A DNA stretch of 64,000 bases from Vogesella alkaliphila (GCF_014652475.1 NZ_BMYW01000008.1:62001-126000), one strand, 5' to 3'; numbered from the stretch's first letter, positions 26,015 to 38,897 are shown. Notes: a model not told the origin generated them from the letters alone. Program-made: numbers and translations.

Positions 26015-26057
26015 GTTGTATCCATAAATCAAAAATATCATTATTAGGAGCCAGCCA

Positions 26058-27191
26058 GTGACAACCGTACCCGCGATTCTAGCCTTGGCTGACGGCACGC
26101 TGTTCAAAGGCGTTGCCATCGGAGCCAACGGCCACACCGTCGGAGAGGTGGTATTCAATACCGCCATGACCGGTTATCAGGAAATCCTTACCGACCCGTC
26201 CTATACCCGGCAGATCGTCACCCTGACTTATCCTCATATCGGCAACGTCGGCGCCAACTCGGAAGATACCGAGTCCGGCGCCGTCTTTGCATCCGGCCTG
26301 ATCATCCGTGATCTGCCGCTGCTGCACAGTAACTTCCGTGCGGAAGACTCGCTGTCCGATTACCTGACGAAGCACAACGTTGTTGCCATCGCCGACATCG
26401 ACACCCGCAAACTGACCCGCATCCTGCGCGAAAAAGGCGCCCAGCCAGGCTGCATCATGGCCGGCGACATCGACGAGGCGAAAGCCGTCGAGCTGGCGCG
26501 CGGTTTCGGCAGCATGGCCGGCCAGGATCTGGCCAAGGTGGTCAGCTGCAAGGAGCCCTACGGCTGGACGACGCGCGAATGGCGTCTGGGCCAGGGTTAT
26601 GTCGAGCAGGCTGACACCCCGTTCCACGTGGTGGCCTACGACTTCGGCGTCAAGCGCAACATCCTGCGCATGCTGGCCGAGCGTGGCTGCAAGCTGACCG
26701 TGGTACCGGCCGAGACCCCGGCCCGCGACGTGCTGGCACTGAAACCGGACGGCGTGTTCCTGTCCAACGGCCCTGGCGATCCGGAGCCGTGCGACTACGC
26801 GATCAGCGCCATCCGCGACATCCTGGACACCAAGCTGCCGGTATTCGGCATCTGCCTCGGCCACCAGCTGCTGGGCCTGGCCACCGGCGGCAAGACTTCC
26901 AAGATGAAGTTCGGCCACCACGGTGCCAACCACCCGGTGCAGGACCTCGATTCCGGCCGCGTGATGATCACCAGCCAGAACCACGGCTTCCAGGTCGACG
27001 AGTCCAGCCTTGCGGCCAACGTGCGCGTTACCCACCGTTCGCTGTTCGACCAGACGGTGCAGGGCATCGCGCTGACCGACCGTCCGGCGTTCTCGTTCCA
27101 GGGCCACCCTGAGGCGAGCCCGGGTCCGGAAGACGTGGCCTACCTGTTTGACCGTTTCATCTCGCTGATGGCCGCGCACAAGCAGACCTGA
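26058..27191 (+). CDS. carA: carbamoyl-phosphate synthase small subunit CarA
   Basis: Glutaminase subunit that supplies ammonia to CarB for carbamoyl phosphate, the precursor of arginine and pyrimidines. 377 residues with GTG start (TTAGGAG 10 bases upstream). The class I amidotransferase domain shows S-N-G-P-G-D-P, the nucleophile Cys in [13 protein letters not shown], and the His/Glu of [11 protein letters not shown] variant repeat copy reads L-A-A-N-V. Confidence 0.97.
   Translation: MTTVPAILALADGTLFKGVAIGANGHTVGEVVFNTAMTGYQEILTDPSYTRQIVTLTYPHIGNVGANSEDTESGAVFASGLIIRDLPLLHSNFRAEDSLSDYLTKHNVVAIADIDTRKLTRILREKGAQPGCIMAGDIDEAKAVELARGFGSMAGQDLAKVVSCKEPYGWTTREWRLGQGYVEQADTPFHVVAYDFGVKRNILRMLAERGCKLTVVPAETPARDVLALKPDGVFLSNGPGDPEPCDYAISAIRDILDTKLPVFGICLGHQLLGLATGGKTSKMKFGHHGANHPVQDLDSGRVMITSQNHGFQVDESSLAANVRVTHRSLFDQTVQGIALTDRPAFSFQGHPEASPGPEDVAYLFDRFISLMAAHKQT
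27010..27023 (-). repeat. dispersed repeat copy, variant, inside carA
   Basis: TTGCGGCCAACGTG, two mismatches at the 3' end of the motif. Confidence 0.5.
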
Positions 27192-27207
27192 TCACGGAGG
27201 ACGCATC

Positions 27208-27855
27208 ATGTTCGGCATCACTGACCTGACCACCTACCTGCTCGGCACTGTCTTCATTGTGCTGCTGCCGGGCCCCAATTCGATGTATGTGCTGTCGGTA
27301 GCGGCACAGCGCGGGGTGCGCGCCGGCTTTGCCGGTGCCTGTGGCGTGTTCGTCGGTGATTTCGTGCTGATGACCCTGGCCGCAACCGGCGCTGCCGGTC
27401 TGCTGCAGGCCAACCCGGCGCTGTTTGCCATCGTCAAGTATGCCGGCGGCGCCTATCTGGCGTGGCTCGGCGTCGCCATGCTGCGTGGCGCCTGGGCCGG
27501 TTGGCAACAGCGTCGCCAGAGCCAGGCCGTGGCGACTGCGCCGGCGCTGGACATGAGCCGTCCGTTTTCCAAGGCTTTGCTGATCAGCCTGATGAACCCG
27601 AAGGCGATCCTGTTCTTCGTGTCGTTCTTCGTGCAGTTCGTCGATCCGGCCTATCCGTATCCGGCACTGACCTTTGCCATCCTCGGCGCCATCGTGCAGC
27701 TGTGCAGCGCGCTGTACCTGACCACGCTGATTCTGGCCGGCAACCATCTGGCCGAGGCGTTCCGTCGTCGTCGTCGCCTGTCGGCGGCGATGGGCGGGGC
27801 GGTCGGTGCCATGTTTATCGGCTTCGGCGCCAAGTTGGCCGCCGCCAGCCTGTAA
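27208..27855 (+). CDS. LysE/RhtB-family amino acid exporter, LeuE-like
   Basis: Predicted inner-membrane exporter of amino acids, 215 residues with six hydrophobic segments. The N-terminal segment has V-L-L-P-G-P-N-S-M-Y-V-L, the LysE/RhtB signature, and mid-protein I-S-L-M-N-P-K-A-I-L-F-F is also diagnostic. Overall it is closest in look to the leucine exporter LeuE (YeaS). GGAGG precedes the ATG, 16 bases after carA. It is inserted between carA and carB, so it would be made together with carbamoyl phosphate synthase. Its real substrate is not known. Confidence 0.85.
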   Translation: MFGITDLTTYLLGTVFIVLLPGPNSMYVLSVAAQRGVRAGFAGACGVFVGDFVLMTLAATGAAGLLQANPALFAIVKYAGGAYLAWLGVAMLRGAWAGWQQRRQSQAVATAPALDMSRPFSKALLISLMNPKAILFFVSFFVQFVDPAYPYPALTFAILGAIVQLCSALYLTTLILAGNHLAEAFRRRRRLSAAMGGAVGAMFIGFGAKLAAASL

Positions 27856-27865
27856 TACCCGGCGT

Positions 27866-27897
27866 CTCCGGCAGCAGGCCGCGTCAGCCTGCCGGAG
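27866..27897 (+). other. hairpin between lysE-type gene and carB
   Basis: CTCCGGCAG(CAG)GC pairs with GCCTGCCGGAG (27887-27897), with a 3-base bulge. No T-run follows; A/T-rich sequence leads to the carB start. It could protect or process the transcript between the genes. Confidence 0.4.
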
Positions 27898-27931
27898 CGT
27901 GTAAAACATTGAACAATATTGAGCGATTACC

Positions 27932-31141
<3,210 letters not shown>

Positions 31142-31147
31142 GCCAGG

Positions 31148-31179
31148 TCAAAGGTTGGCCGCATGCGGCCAACCTTTGA
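31148..31179. repeat. perfect 32-base palindrome made of two repeat copies, carB-greA
   Basis: Two exact 12-base cores (31152-31163 and 31164-31175) abut head-to-head with no loop, extended by TCA/TGA at the ends. It lies 7 bases after the carB stop. No T-run follows. The right end (TTTGAAC) overlaps the -35 of the greA promoter. Confidence 0.85.
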
Positions 31180-31204
31180 ACCCGGAGCAAAATCTCGTTA
31201 CAAT
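31176..31204 (+). promoter_or_regulatory. greA promoter
   Basis: TTGAAC (31176-31181), 17 bases, TACAAT (31199-31204). The -35 shares four bases with the repeat palindrome. Confidence 0.55.
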
Positions 31205-31228
31205 CACCGCTGAATCAAACGTCCAGCA

Positions 31229-31260
31229 AAGCCGCCGTCCCGTACGGCGGCTTGCGCTTT
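31229..31260 (+). promoter_or_regulatory. greA leader hairpin
   Basis: AAGCCGCCGT (31229-31238) pairs perfectly with ACGGCGGCTT (31244-31253), 5-base loop, then GCGCTTTT. It is about 25 bases into the predicted transcript and 45 bases before the greA ATG. E. coli greA has a comparable leader whose early termination yields the sRNA GraL; whether this one terminates is unknown. Confidence 0.45.
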
Positions 31261-31298
31261 TATCACAGGGCAGCAGTACGCCCTTGGAGAACCGAGTC

Positions 31299-31775
31299 AT
31301 GAACAAAGTCCCGTTGACCGTACGTGGTGCCGAACAGCTGAAGGCCGAATTGCAGCGTCTGAAGAGCATTGAGCGTCCGTCGGTGATCGAGGCCATTGCC
31401 GAAGCGCGTGCGCAAGGCGATCTATCCGAGAATGCAGAGTACGACGCCGCCAAAGAGCGCCAGGCCTTTGTCGAGGGCCGTATTGCCGAGCTGGAAGGCA
31501 AGATTTCCAACGCGCAGATCATCGATCCGACCGAGCTGGATGCCGACGGCCGCATCGTGTTCGGCACCACCGTGCTCCTGACCGATCTGGAAAGCGAAGA
31601 AGAAAAGACCTACCAGATCGTCGGCGACGACGAGGCCGACATCAAGCTGGGCAAGGTGTCGGTCAACTCGCCGATCGCGCGCGCGCTGATCGGCAAGGTG
31701 GAAGGCGACGTGGCCGAGGTGATGGCGCCAGGTGGCATCCGCGAGTACGAAGTGCTGGAAGTGCGCTACATCTGA
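31299..31775 (+). CDS. greA: transcription elongation factor GreA
   Basis: Rescues backtracked RNA polymerase by stimulating transcript cleavage. 158 residues from ATG 31299 (TTGGAGA upstream). The N-terminal coiled coil carries [17 protein letters not shown] and the acidic tip residues in [18 protein letters not shown] (about 36-53, Asp and Glu at the tip). The C-terminal FKBP-like domain ends [10 protein letters not shown]. Confidence 0.97.
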   Translation: MNKVPLTVRGAEQLKAELQRLKSIERPSVIEAIAEARAQGDLSENAEYDAAKERQAFVEGRIAELEGKISNAQIIDPTELDADGRIVFGTTVLLTDLESEEEKTYQIVGDDEADIKLGKVSVNSPIARALIGKVEGDVAEVMAPGGIREYEVLEVRYI

Positions 31776-31809
31776 GTGCGGCGGCCGCCTGTGGCCACGC
31801 TGGTGCTGT

Positions 31810-31823
31810 AACGTTGGCCGCAA
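31810..31823 (+). repeat. dispersed repeat copy, variant, before the DUF4149 gene
   Basis: AACGTTGGCCGCAA, the same single-base variant as at 9687. It lies in the greA-DUF4149 gap. Confidence 0.6.
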
Positions 31824-31846
31824 GCCGGCCCGGAAGAGGAAGACCA

Positions 31847-32278
31847 ATGGACGGATTGCGTGCGATTGCCCGGACTCTGTGGATCGGCGGCATGTGGGTG
31901 GTCGGCATCATCGTGGCCCCCATCCTGTTTTCGGCGCTGGATAACGTGACCGCCGGCATGGTGGCGGGGCGGCTGTTTGCCGCCATCGCCTGGGTCGGGC
32001 TGGTGTGCGGCATCTTCCTGCTGGCCGACTACGTGCTGCGCTACGGCGCACGCGGCCTGAAGCAGGGCGGCTTCTGGCTGTTATTCGGCATGCTGGTGTG
32101 CATCGTGATCAACCATTTCGCGGTGACGCCCATCATCGCCAGCCTCAAGCTGCAGATGAACCATGCCGCCGAAGGGCTGTTCGGTGGCGGCTTTGCCACC
32201 TGGCACGCGATCTCCAGCCTGATCTACCTGCTGCAAAGCCTGATGGCGCTGGTGTACCTGCTGCGCAGCGATAACTGA
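31847..32278 (+). CDS. DUF4149 family membrane protein
   Basis: Uncharacterised small membrane protein, 143 residues, with four hydrophobic helices. It shows the family features W-I-G-G-M-W-V-V-G near the N-terminus, N-H-F in helix 3 and a late F-A-T-W-H-A-I-S-S. The start MDGLRAIAR has GAGGAAG 7 bases upstream; the longer frame to 31814 overlaps the repeat and is rejected. It sits between greA and yhbY, as in other beta-proteobacteria. Function unknown. Confidence 0.75.
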   Translation: MDGLRAIARTLWIGGMWVVGIIVAPILFSALDNVTAGMVAGRLFAAIAWVGLVCGIFLLADYVLRYGARGLKQGGFWLLFGMLVCIVINHFAVTPIIASLKLQMNHAAEGLFGGGFATWHAISSLIYLLQSLMALVYLLRSDN

Positions 32279-32310
32279 GGCGGCACGCTTCGGTACTGAC
32301 GCACAAAGAC

Positions 32311-32335
32311 AAAGCGGTGGCATCGCCACCGCTTT
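32311..32335. terminator. bidirectional terminator between DUF4149 gene and yhbY
   Basis: AAAGCGGTGGC / GCCACCGCTTT, loop ATC, with T-run on both strands. Confidence 0.85.
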
Positions 32336-32382
32336 TTGTCTGTGCTACGCGCGCCGCGGTCAGCGACCGCTGCCCGCAAGGC

Positions 32383-32709
32383 TCAAGGGCGTGCCTTGAG
32401 CGCCTTCTTGCTTTTCGGCAGGTCGATGCGCTTGGCCTCGGACGGGCGGAACAGCACCAGCAGCTTGCCGATGTGCTGTACTTGACCGGCGCCCAGATCG
32501 TTAGCAATCTGCTCGTACATGGCCACGCGTGCCGCGCGGTCGTCGCCGAGTACGCGCACCTTGATCAGTTCGTGGGCGTCCAGGCTGATGGCGATTTCAC
32601 GGATAACCGACTCGGTCAGGCCATTGTTGCCGATCATCACGACGGGGCTGAGCGAGTGGGCCAAACCCTTCAGATATTGGCGCTCGACTGGGGTCAGTTC
32701 GATTTTCAT
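32383..32709 (-). CDS. yhbY: ribosome assembly RNA-binding protein YhbY
   Basis: CRM/YhbY-domain protein linked to 50S subunit assembly. 108 residues. The fold carries the K-x-x-L-K-G-L-A-H start, V-M-I-G-N-N-G-L-T (a G-x-x-G RNA-binding loop, about 24-32) and an H-E-L-I-K-V strand. It is divergent from rlmE, another 50S maturation factor, with 88 bases between starts. Confidence 0.93.
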   Translation of the reverse strand: MKIELTPVERQYLKGLAHSLSPVVMIGNNGLTESVIREIAISLDAHELIKVRVLGDDRAARVAMYEQIANDLGAGQVQHIGKLLVLFRPSEAKRIDLPKSKKALKARP

Positions 32710-32797
32710 TGTGGCTTCAAGTTTCAGATTAAAAAACGATTTTACTAAACTTTAGGTCATTCCCCAAACGGCACATGCATTAATTACTGGAATCCAC

Positions 32798-33415
32798 ATG
32801 GCAAGAAGCAAGTCTAGCAACGCCTGGCTGCGTGAGCACGTCAACGATCACTACGTGCAAATGGCCCAAAAAGACGGCTATCGCGCGCGCGCCGCGTACA
32901 AACTGCTGGAAATCAACGACAAGGACAAGCTGATCCGGCCGGGCACCGTGCTGGCCGATCTCGGCTCGGCGCCGGGCAGCTGGTCGCAGGTGGCGGCGCG
33001 CATCGTCGGCGACAGCGGCAAGGTCTTTGCCATCGACATCCTGCCGATGGACCCGATCGCCGACGTCGCCTTCATCCAGGGCGACTTCCGCGACGACGAG
33101 GTGCTGGAGGAGTTCGTGACCATGCTCGGCGGGCGGCAGCTGGACCTTGTAATTTCCGACATGGCGCCCAATATCTCCGGAATGAGCGGGATCGATCAGG
33201 CCAGAAGCTTTCACCTGAATGAGCTGGCACTGGAATTTGTCCGTGACCATTTGAAACCCGGCGGCAGTTTTCTCGTCAAAGTGTTCCAGGGCAGTGATTT
33301 CCAGCCCTATCTGAAAGCCATGCGCGAGCTGTTTGGCGAAGTCGTAACGCGTAAACCGAAGGCCTCGCGCGACCGTTCCAGTGAAATCTACCTGCTGGGC
33401 AAAGACCGTCGCTGA
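32798..33415 (+). CDS. rlmE: 23S rRNA (uridine2552-2'-O)-methyltransferase RlmE (FtsJ/RrmJ)
   Basis: Methylates U2552 in the A-loop of 23S rRNA during late 50S assembly. 205 residues. SAM motif D-L-G-S-A-P-G-S-W-S is at about 49-58. The K-D-K-E tetrad is recognisable: Lys in AAYKLLEIN, Asp in SDMAPN, Lys in V-K-V-F-Q-G, Glu in S-S-E-I-Y. It precedes ftsH as in E. coli and most proteobacteria. Confidence 0.96.
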   Translation: MARSKSSNAWLREHVNDHYVQMAQKDGYRARAAYKLLEINDKDKLIRPGTVLADLGSAPGSWSQVAARIVGDSGKVFAIDILPMDPIADVAFIQGDFRDDEVLEEFVTMLGGRQLDLVISDMAPNISGMSGIDQARSFHLNELALEFVRDHLKPGGSFLVKVFQGSDFQPYLKAMRELFGEVVTRKPKASRDRSSEIYLLGKDRR

Positions 33416-33440
33416 CAGTGCGACGTGCCGGGTTTACAAT
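33412..33440 (+). promoter_or_regulatory. ftsH promoter overlapping the rlmE stop
   Basis: CTGACA (33412-33417), 17 bases, TACAAT (33435-33440). The -35 contains the rlmE stop codon, so ftsH can be transcribed on its own as well as with rlmE. Confidence 0.55.
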
Positions 33441-33485
33441 AGAAAAAACCATTTACCAAGTCAGGGCACATAGGAGCACGCTCTT

Positions 33486-35393
33486 GTGAACAATATCGGA
33501 AAAAACATCGCGATCTGGGTCATCATCGGTCTTGTACTGATGACTGTGTTCAACCAGTTTACCAAGCGCCAGGAAACCCAGAATCAGGTCGAGTATTCGC
33601 AATTCATGAGCGATGTGGAGTCCGGCAAGATTCAGACGGTGAGCATTGAAGGCAATCCGCTACGCGGCCAGTGGGTGCGCGGCAAGCGTACCGACGGCTC
33701 CAGTTTCAGCACCTATGCCCCGTTCGACGTGAAAATGGTGGACGTGCTGATCAAGAACAACGTGACCTTCTCCGCCAAGCCGGAAGAGGAACCGTCGATG
33801 CTGATGAGCATCTTCATCAGCTGGTTCCCGATGCTGCTCCTGATCGGGGTGTGGTTCTTCTTCATGCGCCAGATGCAGGGCGGCGGCAAGGGCGGGGCGT
33901 TCTCGTTCGGCAAGAGCAAGGCGCGCATGCTGGACCAGGACACCAACACCGTGACCTTTGCCGACGTGGCCGGTTGCGATGAAGCCAAGGAAGAAGTGAA
34001 GGAGATCGTCGACTACCTGCGCGACCCTTCCCGTTACCAGAGCCTGGGCGGCCGCATTCCGCGCGGCATCCTGCTCGCCGGCTCGCCGGGTACCGGTAAG
34101 ACGCTGCTGGCCAAGGCCATCGCCGGCGAAGCCAAGGTACCGTTCTTCAGCATTTCCGGTTCCGACTTCGTCGAGATGTTCGTCGGCGTTGGTGCCTCCC
34201 GCGTGCGCGACATGTTCGAGCAGGCGAAGAAGAACGCGCCGTGTATCATCTTCATCGACGAGATCGACGCGGTCGGCCGCCAGCGTGGCGCCGGCCTCGG
34301 CGGTGGTAACGACGAACGCGAACAGACCCTCAACCAGCTGCTGGTGGAGATGGACGGTTTCGAGACCAACCAGACGGTGATCGTGATCGCCGCCACTAAC
34401 CGTCCGGACGTGCTGGACCCGGCGCTGCAGCGTCCTGGCCGTTTCGACCGCCAGGTAGTGGTGCCGCTGCCGGATATCCGCGGCCGCGAGCAGATCCTGA
34501 ACGTGCACATGCGCAAGGTACCGATCGCCGCCGACGTGGACGCGCCGATCATCGCGCGCGGTACGCCGGGCTTCTCCGGTGCCGACCTCGCCAACCTGGT
34601 CAACGAAGCCGCGCTGTTCGCCGCGCGCCGCAACAAGCGCCTGGTCGACATGCTCGACTTCGAGTCCGCCAAGGACAAGATCATGATGGGCGCCGAGCGC
34701 AAGTCCATGGTGATGTCCGAGGAAGAGAAGAAGAACACCGCCTACCACGAGTCCGGCCACGCGGTGGTGGCCAAGCTGCTGCCGAAGTCCGATCCGGTGC
34801 ACAAGGTCACCATCATCCCGCGCGGCCGCGCGCTGGGCGTGACCATGCAGCTGCCGGAAGAAGACCGCTACGCCTACGACCGTGGCTACCTGATGGACCG
34901 CATCGCGATCCTGTTCGGCGGCCGCATCGCGGAAGAGCTGTTCATGAACCAGATGACCACCGGCGCCTCGAACGACTTCGAGCGTGCCACGCAGATGGCG
35001 CGCGACATGGTGACGCGCTACGGCATGTCCGACCGTCTGGGGCCGATGGTCTACGGCGAGAACGAGGGCGAAGTATTCCTCGGCCGCTCGGTGACCACCC
35101 ACAAGAACATGTCGGAAGCCACCATGCAGCAGGTGGACCAGGAAATCCGCCGCATCATCGACGAGCAGTACGCGCTGGCGCGCCGACTGCTGGACGAGAA
35201 CCGCGACAAGGTGGAGGCGATGACCGCCGCGCTGCTGGAGTGGGAAACCATCGACGCCGAGCAGATCAACGACATCATGGCCGGCAAGACGCCGCGTCCG
35301 CCATCGCCGGGTGCCGGTTTCAACAAGCCGGACAGCAAGCCGCCGGCACCGCCGGCACCAGAACCATCGGTGACGCCGGCACAAGAACTGTAA
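33486..35393 (+). CDS. ftsH: ATP-dependent zinc metalloprotease FtsH
   Basis: Membrane-anchored AAA+ protease for quality control of membrane proteins and turnover of LpxC and others. 635 residues, GTG start. Two membrane helices (about 8-24 and 98-121) flank a periplasmic loop. The AAA domain has Walker A GSPGTGKT (about 199-206), Walker [10 protein letters not shown] and an SRH region RPGRFDRQ. The zinc motif H-E-S-G-H is near 421. The Pro-rich tail is variable in the family. It ends at a strong terminator just before folP. Confidence 0.97.
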   Translation: MNNIGKNIAIWVIIGLVLMTVFNQFTKRQETQNQVEYSQFMSDVESGKIQTVSIEGNPLRGQWVRGKRTDGSSFSTYAPFDVKMVDVLIKNNVTFSAKPEEEPSMLMSIFISWFPMLLLIGVWFFFMRQMQGGGKGGAFSFGKSKARMLDQDTNTVTFADVAGCDEAKEEVKEIVDYLRDPSRYQSLGGRIPRGILLAGSPGTGKTLLAKAIAGEAKVPFFSISGSDFVEMFVGVGASRVRDMFEQAKKNAPCIIFIDEIDAVGRQRGAGLGGGNDEREQTLNQLLVEMDGFETNQTVIVIAATNRPDVLDPALQRPGRFDRQVVVPLPDIRGREQILNVHMRKVPIAADVDAPIIARGTPGFSGADLANLVNEAALFAARRNKRLVDMLDFESAKDKIMMGAERKSMVMSEEEKKNTAYHESGHAVVAKLLPKSDPVHKVTIIPRGRALGVTMQLPEEDRYAYDRGYLMDRIAILFGGRIAEELFMNQMTTGASNDFERATQMARDMVTRYGMSDRLGPMVYGENEGEVFLGRSVTTHKNMSEATMQQVDQEIRRIIDEQYALARRLLDENRDKVEAMTAALLEWETIDAEQINDIMAGKTPRPPSPGAGFNKPDSKPPAPPAPEPSVTPAQEL

Positions 35394-35411
35394 AAGACGA
35401 GTAGGGTAAAC

Positions 35412-35444
35412 AACAGGGTGTCAGTCCAGGCTGACACCCTGTTT
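35412..35444 (+). terminator. terminator between ftsH and folP
   Basis: AACAGGGTGTCAG / CTGACACCCTGTT, 6-base loop, then TTTT. It ends only 17 bases before the folP start, so folP depends on readthrough unless a promoter is hidden in ftsH. Confidence 0.8.
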
Positions 35445-35460
35445 TGCATTGGAGAAAGCT

Positions 35461-36297
35461 ATGTCGGTTTTTGCCTGCGGCAGGTTCAGCCTGTCGCTCG
35501 AGCGCCCGCTGTTGATGGGCATTTTGAACGTGACGCCGGACTCCTTTTCCGATGGCGGCAGCTACAACCGCCTGGATGCGGCCTTGGCGCACGCCGAGCG
35601 CCTGCTGGCCGACGGCGCCGACATCCTCGACATCGGCGGCGAGTCGACGCGGCCGGGCGCGCCCTACGTCAGCCCGGAAGAGGAGCTGCAGCGGGTGCTG
35701 CCGGTGCTGGAAAGGTTGGCCGCACTGCAGATGCCGCTGTCGCTGGATACCCGCCGCACCTCGGTGATGCGCGCCGCGCTGCAGGCCGGTGCCGTCGACC
35801 TGATCAACGACGTGTCGGCGCTGGAAGACGACGGTGCGCTGGCGCTGGTGGCAGCGGCCAAGGTCGGCATCTGCCTGATGCACAAGCAGGGCAATCCGGA
35901 CACCATGCAGCAGCAGCCGGACTACGCCGACGTGGTGCAGGAGGTCGGCGGCTATCTCGCCCGCCGCATCGAGCTGTGCCTGGCAAACGGCATCGCCCGC
36001 GACCGGCTGCTGGCCGACCCCGGCTTCGGTTTCGGCAAGACGCTGGCGCACAATCTGGACCTGCTGCGCGCGCTGCCGCAGCTGGAAGCGCTGGCCGGCG
36101 CGCCGCTGCTGGTCGGCATGTCGCGCAAGTCGATGCTGGGCGCCATCACCGGTGAGGCGCAGCCGGACCAGCGCCTGGGCGCCAGCGTGGCGGCGGCACT
36201 GCTGGCCGCACAGCGTGGAGCCAAGATTATCCGCGTGCACGACGTGAAGGCCACGCACCAGGCGCTGCAGGTGTGGCAGGCGCTGGGCTCAGTTTGA
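35461..36297 (+). CDS. folP: dihydropteroate synthase FolP
   Basis: Condenses 6-hydroxymethyl-dihydropterin diphosphate with p-aminobenzoate; the sulfonamide target. 278 residues from ATG 35461 (GGAGAAAG upstream). Both signatures are present: [14 protein letters not shown] (about 20-33) and [11 protein letters not shown] (about 56-66). The late S-R-K-S motif binds substrate. ftsH-folP-glmM is the standard order. A repeat copy reads E-R-L-A-A-L. Confidence 0.96.
   Translation: MSVFACGRFSLSLERPLLMGILNVTPDSFSDGGSYNRLDAALAHAERLLADGADILDIGGESTRPGAPYVSPEEELQRVLPVLERLAALQMPLSLDTRRTSVMRAALQAGAVDLINDVSALEDDGALALVAAAKVGICLMHKQGNPDTMQQQPDYADVVQEVGGYLARRIELCLANGIARDRLLADPGFGFGKTLAHNLDLLRALPQLEALAGAPLLVGMSRKSMLGAITGEAQPDQRLGASVAAALLAAQRGAKIIRVHDVKATHQALQVWQALGSV
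35712..35725 (+). repeat. dispersed repeat copy inside folP
   Basis: AAGGTTGGCCGCAC, exact core, last base differs; frame R-L-A-A. Confidence 0.8.
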
Positions 36298-36365
36298 CGC
36301 GGCAGTTGCCCCCGCAAGCGGGCGGCGATGTAAAATCGGCAGGATAAGAGTCTGAAGGAACAATA

Positions 36366-37697
36366 ATGAGCCGCAAATATTTTGGTACCGATGGTGTGCG
36401 TGGCGAAGTCGGCCAGTTTCCGATTACCCCCGATTTCGTGCTGCGCCTCGGCTACGCCGCCGGCAAGGTGCTGGTCGATCACGAGCGGCAGGAACACCCG
36501 ACGGTGATCATCGGCAAGGACACCCGCATCTCCGGCTACATGCTGGAGGCGGCGCTGCAGGCCGGCCTCACCGCCGCCGGCGTCAACGTACTCTTGACCG
36601 GGCCACTGCCGACGCCGGGCATCGCCTACCTGACCCGCGCGCTGCGCCTGTCGGCCGGGGTGATGATCTCCGCGTCGCACAACCCGTACCAGGATAACGG
36701 CATCAAGTTCTTCGCCGAGGGCGGCAAGAAGCTGGACGACGCGCTGGAGCGCGAGATCGAGGCGATGCTGGATTCGCCGATGCAGACCAGCGCGTCGCGC
36801 GAGCTGGGCCGGGCTCGGCGCATCGACGGCGCCGCTGACCGCTACATCGAGTTCTGCAAGAGCACCTTCCCCAACGAGCGCAACCTGAAGGGGATGAAGC
36901 TGGTCGTCGATTGCGCGCACGGTGCCACCTACCACATCGCGCCCAAGGTGTTCCACGAGCTGGGCGCCGAGGTGATCACCATCGGTGGGGAGCCGAACGG
37001 CTACAACATCAACGACGGCGTCGGCGCCACCCACACCGAGGCGATCAGCCAGGCGGTGCTGCAGCACGGTGCCGATCTCGGCATCTCGCTGGACGGCGAC
37101 GGCGACCGGCTGATGATGGCCGACCGCCACGGCAAGGTCTACGACGGCGACCAGCTGATCTACGTGATCGCCAAGGCGCGCGCGGCGCGCGGCCAGCTCG
37201 GCGGCGGCGTGGTCGGCACGGTGATGACCAACCTGGCGATGGAGCTGGCGCTGCAACAGCAGGGCATCGCCTTCGGCCGCGCCAAGGTCGGCGACCGCTA
37301 CGTGCTGGAATTGCTGCACGAGAACGGCTGGCAGGTCGGCGGCGAGGCGTCCGGCCACGTGCTGTGCCTGGACAAGCACTCCACCGGCGACGGCATCATC
37401 TCCAGCCTGCAGGTGCTGGCGGCGCTGGCCGAGCTGGACAGCGATCTGGCCACCGTCTGCAGCGACTGGCAGCCGTTCCCGCAGAAGATGATCAATGTGC
37501 GGCTCAATGGCCAGGACTGGCAGGCCGCCAGTGCCGCCAAGTACGCCGAGGCCCAGCTGGCGCTCGCCGGCCGCGGCCGCGTGGTGCTGCGTCCGTCCGG
37601 TACGGAACCGGTGGTGCGCGTGATGGTCGAAGCGGATGAACTGGCGCTGGCCGAGCAGTGGGCCAGCCAAATCGCCGCGGCGATCGAAGCGGCCTGA
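36366..37697 (+). CDS. glmM: phosphoglucosamine mutase GlmM
   Basis: Interconverts glucosamine-6-phosphate and -1-phosphate on the way to UDP-GlcNAc for peptidoglycan and LPS. 443 residues. The phospho-acceptor Ser is in S-A-S-H-N-P (about 102-107), the Mg site is D-G-D-G-D-R (about 240-245), and the phosphate-binding R-P-S-G-T-E-P is near the C-terminus. AAGGAACAATA precedes the ATG. Confidence 0.97.
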   Translation: MSRKYFGTDGVRGEVGQFPITPDFVLRLGYAAGKVLVDHERQEHPTVIIGKDTRISGYMLEAALQAGLTAAGVNVLLTGPLPTPGIAYLTRALRLSAGVMISASHNPYQDNGIKFFAEGGKKLDDALEREIEAMLDSPMQTSASRELGRARRIDGAADRYIEFCKSTFPNERNLKGMKLVVDCAHGATYHIAPKVFHELGAEVITIGGEPNGYNINDGVGATHTEAISQAVLQHGADLGISLDGDGDRLMMADRHGKVYDGDQLIYVIAKARAARGQLGGGVVGTVMTNLAMELALQQQGIAFGRAKVGDRYVLELLHENGWQVGGEASGHVLCLDKHSTGDGIISSLQVLAALAELDSDLATVCSDWQPFPQKMINVRLNGQDWQAASAAKYAEAQLALAGRGRVVLRPSGTEPVVRVMVEADELALAEQWASQIAAAIEAA

Positions 37698-37717
37698 CGG
37701 CGTACCGGCATCGGCGC

Positions 37718-37745
37718 AAGCCACCTGCGAAGGTGGCTTTGTTTT
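37718..37745 (+). terminator. terminator after glmM
   Basis: AAGCCACCT / AGGTGGCTT with GCGA loop, then TGTTTTT. Confidence 0.85.
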
Positions 37746-37875
37746 TGCCGTCGCGACACGACCATAGTCAAGCAGGGGGCAACGGGGGCTGTGCTATGAT
37801 GGCAGCCGCTCTCTGAACTGCTTCGCCTGGCCTTGCCGGAAGTACTTCGACCGATCAACAGCTTGTCAGGCCGAC

Positions 37876-38520
37876 ATGGATATCCTGCAGATTCTTCTCG
37901 ATTTGTTCACGGGGTATGGCTACTTTGCCGTATTCATCGTGTTGCTGGTGTGTGGTTTTGGTGTGCCGATTCCGGAGGACATTACCCTGGTGGCCGGCGG
38001 CATCATTTCCGGGCTGGGCTATACCGACGTGCACGTGATGTTCGCGGTGGGCATGGCCGGCGTGCTGGTCGGCGACGGCCTGATGTTCCTCGCCGGCCGC
38101 GTCTACGGCGACCGCGTGCTGCGCTTCAAGCCGATTGCCAAGGTGATGACGCCGGAGCGTTTTGCCGCGGTACAGGAGAAGTTCGCCCGCTACGGCAACT
38201 GGGTGCTGTTCGTCGCCCGTTTCCTGCCCGGCCTGCGTTCGCCCATCTTCCTGACCGCCGGCCTGACGCGGCGCATCCCGTACTGGCGCTTCCTGCTGAT
38301 GGACGGTTTTGCCGCGCTGATCTCGGTGCCGGTGTGGGTGTATCTCGGCTACTTCGGCGCACGCAACCACGAGTGGCTGATGCAGATGGTGCACCGTGGC
38401 CAGGCCGGCATCCTGATCGCGATCGCGGTACTGGCGGTGGTGCTGGGCGGTTTCTACTGGCGCCACAAGCGGCGCGAGTCGAAAGCCCGCCGCAACGCCG
38501 AGGACCTGATCGCCAAATGA
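37876..38520 (+). CDS. DedA-family membrane protein
   Basis: Inner-membrane protein of the DedA/VTT superfamily, thought to flip phospholipids or undecaprenyl phosphate. 214 residues with four to five hydrophobic segments. The re-entrant-loop features are present: E-D-I-T-L-V-A-G-G near 35, and F-V-A-R-F-L-P-G-L-R-S-P (about 111-122) with the key Arg residues. The C-terminus is strongly basic. It does not closely name itself as DedA, YqjA or YohD. Confidence 0.85.
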   Translation: MDILQILLDLFTGYGYFAVFIVLLVCGFGVPIPEDITLVAGGIISGLGYTDVHVMFAVGMAGVLVGDGLMFLAGRVYGDRVLRFKPIAKVMTPERFAAVQEKFARYGNWVLFVARFLPGLRSPIFLTAGLTRRIPYWRFLLMDGFAALISVPVWVYLGYFGARNHEWLMQMVHRGQAGILIAIAVLAVVLGGFYWRHKRRESKARRNAEDLIAK

Positions 38521-38550
38521 ACAATGCCCCGCAGCGCGGGGCATTGTTCA
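38518..38550. other. hairpin enclosing the DedA gene stop codon
   Basis: TGAACAATGCCCCGC / GCGGGGCATTGTTCA, 15 perfect pairs with loop AGC; its first three bases are the gene's stop codon. It lies between convergent genes (the fkpA-type gene ends at 38571). No T-run on either side, so it is not a classical terminator. Confidence 0.7.
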
Positions 38551-38570
38551 TTGCCGGGTGAGGCGGGCGA

Positions 38571-38897
38571 TCAGCCGACCTGCAGCAGCTCGACCTCGAA
38601 TACCAGCGTCGCGTGCGGCGGAATCACGCCGCCGGCGCCGCGGGCGCCGTAGCCCAGCTCGGCCGGGATGGTCAGCTTGCGCTTGCCGCCGACCTTCATG
38701 CCCTGTACCCCCTGATCCCAGCCCTTGATCACGTAGCCTTCGCCCAGCACGAAGCTGAACGGCTGGTAGCGGTCCTTGCTGGAATCGAATTTGGTGCCAT
38801 CGGTCAGCCAGCCGGTGTAGTGTACGGTCACTTCCTGAGCGGCCACGGCTTCCGCGCCGTCGCCTACCAGCAGGTCTTCGATGATCAGTTCTGCCAT
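38571..38897 (-). CDS. FKBP-type peptidyl-prolyl cis-trans isomerase
   Basis: Single-domain FKBP, 108 residues, no signal peptide, so cytoplasmic. It has the whole FKBP core: [16 protein letters not shown] (about 25-40), [22 protein letters not shown] and the A-E-L-G-Y-G-A-R-G...I-P-P-H-A-T-L-V-F active-site strands. It catalyses proline isomerisation; specific clients are unknown. AAGGACATCTC lies before the ATG. Confidence 0.93.
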   Translation of the reverse strand: MAELIIEDLLVGDGAEAVAAQEVTVHYTGWLTDGTKFDSSKDRYQPFSFVLGEGYVIKGWDQGVQGMKVGGKRKLTIPAELGYGARGAGGVIPPHATLVFEVELLQVG

